Assembly (NCBI RefSeq): GCF_029869215.1
Contig: NZ_JARWPM010000214.1
Coordinates: forward strand, 1 to 51,482
Reading direction: 5' to 3'
DNA: 51,482 nt
Source: Nocardia carnea
GTDB lineage: Bacteria; Actinomycetota; Actinomycetes; Mycobacteriales; Mycobacteriaceae
The position numbers and the translations under genes are program-made. Of the stretch, positions 50,365-51,482 are shown piece after piece (position 1 is the stretch's first letter; each line of letters opens with the position of its first letter). The notes beneath the pieces are model-generated. The model searched no databases. It had not been told where the DNA came from and saw only the letters and a list, made by a program, of their open reading frames with translations.

Positions 50365-51321
50365 TCATCGGAGGTCCTTCGCGATCTGCGCGATCGTCTC
50401 GCGGGTGCGGCGTTTGGAGGCGATGAGTTCGTCGCGGCTGTCGCCGATGGGCAGTAGCCGCACCGACAGGTCGGTGGCGCCCGCCTCCGCGTAGCGGCGC
50501 AGACCGGCGGCGATGGCTTCCTCGTCACCGGCGATGCAGATATCGCCGATATCCCTGGCCTCGCCTTTTTCCAGCAGCCGCTGGTAGTTCGGGGAGACCT
50601 CGGCTTCGCCGAGAATACGGTTGGCGCGCTCGCGGGCGGTGTCGATCTCACCCGCGGCGCACAGGCAGATGGGCAGCCCGGCCACGATCCGCGGCGCCGC
50701 GCGACCGGCATCGGCGGCGGCCTTCGTGATCCGTGGTACGACATGATCGGCGATAGCGCGTTCGTCGGCCATCCACAGGATCGTGCCGTCGGTGTGTTCG
50801 CCGGCGAGCCGCAGCATGACCGGGCCCAGCGCGGCGACCAGCACCGGCAGCGGCGCGATCGGGCCGAGATCCAGCTGGTTGTGCACGGTGAAGGTGCCGT
50901 TCGAGACCTGGACGGTCCCCGGGCCGTTGAGCGCCGGCTCGAGGACCTCGAGGTAGTCGCGGGTGTAGGCGGCAGGCTTCTCGTAGGGGAGGCCGAGCAT
51001 ATCCTGCACGATCCAGTGGTGCGAGGGCCCCACCCCCAGCGCGAGCCGCCCGCCGGCGACCGCGTGCGCGGACAGTGCCTGCCGGGCCAGCGCGATCGGG
51101 TGCTGCGCCTGCAGCGGCACCACGGCGGTACCGAGTTCGATCCGCTCGGTCACCGACCCGAGCAGCGCGACCGTCACCAGCGCGTCGAAATCCGTGGGGA
51201 TCTGCGGAATCCAGGCGGTATCCATACCGGCCGATTCGGCCCATTTGATGTCGTCGACCATCCGGGCGGCTTTGCGCGCGGTGTCGCCGCGCTCGGGTCC
51301 GATCATCACACCGATACGCAC
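50365..51321 (-). CDS. LLM-class F420-dependent oxidoreductase
   Basis: 318 residues with the luciferase-like TIM barrel: MRIGVMIGP start, AESAGMDTAWIPQ, IELGTAVVPLQAQHP and GRLALGVGPSHHWIV. The pattern is that of the F420-dependent TIGR03564-type group common in actinomycetes. The substrate is unknown; the CoA transferase downstream suggests an acid catabolic route. Confidence 0.8.
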   Translation of the reverse strand: MRIGVMIGPERGDTARKAARMVDDIKWAESAGMDTAWIPQIPTDFDALVTVALLGSVTERIELGTAVVPLQAQHPIALARQALSAHAVAGGRLALGVGPSHHWIVQDMLGLPYEKPAAYTRDYLEVLEPALNGPGTVQVSNGTFTVHNQLDLGPIAPLPVLVAALGPVMLRLAGEHTDGTILWMADERAIADHVVPRITKAAADAGRAAPRIVAGLPICLCAAGEIDTARERANRILGEAEVSPNYQRLLEKGEARDIGDICIAGDEEAIAAGLRRYAEAGATDLSVRLLPIGDSRDELIASKRRTRETIAQIAKDLR

Positions 51322-51352
51322 GATTCCTCCACTCTCACAAACGAATTAGAGA

Positions 51353-51383
51353 GAGCCGCCGCCCACCGTCACGGCGGCGGCTC
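51353..51383. terminator. hairpin upstream of LLM gene
   Basis: Perfect 11-bp arms GAGCCGCCGCC and GGCGGCGGCTC with a 9-base loop, 31 bp before the LLM start; probably ends transcription arriving from beyond the window. The remaining 99 bp show nothing. Confidence 0.55.
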
Positions 51384-51482
51384 CGGGCCCGGCACCCCGG
51401 GCGAACGGGTGATCATGTCGGGGCCCGCGTACCCGTGAGTGCCCCCAATTAGGGGACCAGAACGTGGAGCGGGGGACGCGGG

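Noticed and set aside
1..51482. tRNA, rRNA or riboswitch genes
   Set aside because: I looked for T-loop-like GGTTCGAATCC patterns and long structured leaders in the larger spacers and found none I could support; a covariance-model scan would be decisive.

Overview
The window looks like a high-GC actinomycete of the Nocardia type. The signs are a DUF3558 lipoprotein, EspG-type and other ESX (type VII secretion) accessory genes, a ChoD-like cholesterol oxidase, an F420-type LLM oxidoreductase and many TetR/ArsR/HxlR regulators. Genus assignment is inference. All function calls come from reading the translations; no database search was possible.

Layout. 1-5.8 kb: two convergent ESX-associated clusters. 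6.1-7.7 kb: an actinobacterial uppP and a small conserved-looking gene. 7.7-15.3 kb: a mobilisable-plasmid-like block with a membrane-fused relaxase, MobC, a DUF2637/Spd-like membrane protein, a Cys3His-type coiled-coil protein, ParA, a ribbon-helix-helix partner and the 3' end of a broken gene. 15.4-31 kb: ordinary chromosomal accessory metabolism (two GMC oxidoreductases including choD, thioesterase, AI-2E transporter, secreted GH1 glycosidase, hydrolases, amidase, SDR), each with local regulators, plus a decayed serine-resolvase remnant. 31.3-34.7 kb: a Gln-rich helical protein, a tyrosine recombinase and a second Cys3His coiled-coil protein, paralogous in architecture to the one in the plasmid block. 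34.8-51.4 kb: small regulator/enzyme pairs, TerC, OsmC, an MFS/TetR pair, a MOCOS-like aminotransferase, a CaiB-type CoA transferase and an LLM oxidoreductase.

Most interesting signal. Within the DUF2637-like gene a DNA word (core GCGCGCGATCGG, 8 exact copies between 10,930 and 11,543) is read in all three codon frames (PIAR, DRSRA, TDRA), so the conserved object seems to be DNA rather than protein. That gene is translationally coupled to the Cys3His coiled-coil gene. The coiled-coil gene is preceded by TTACGTTT-type motifs that also occur in front of the second coiled-coil gene at 33.5 kb. Next to the first set lie three tandem 9-bp iterons (TGCTAGCTA) that overlap the parA promoter, and related repeats follow the parA/RHH pair. 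Together this reads as an undescribed segregation, anchoring or transfer module: coiled-coil DNA binder, membrane protein, intragenic DNA array, ParA/RHH and a membrane-anchored relaxase.

Caution. Three GC-homopolymer stretches (1-133, about 15,304-15,410 and 42,024-42,101) look like assembly scars. The middle one falls exactly where the plasmid-like block breaks off inside a gene, so chromosomal integration of that block is not proven.
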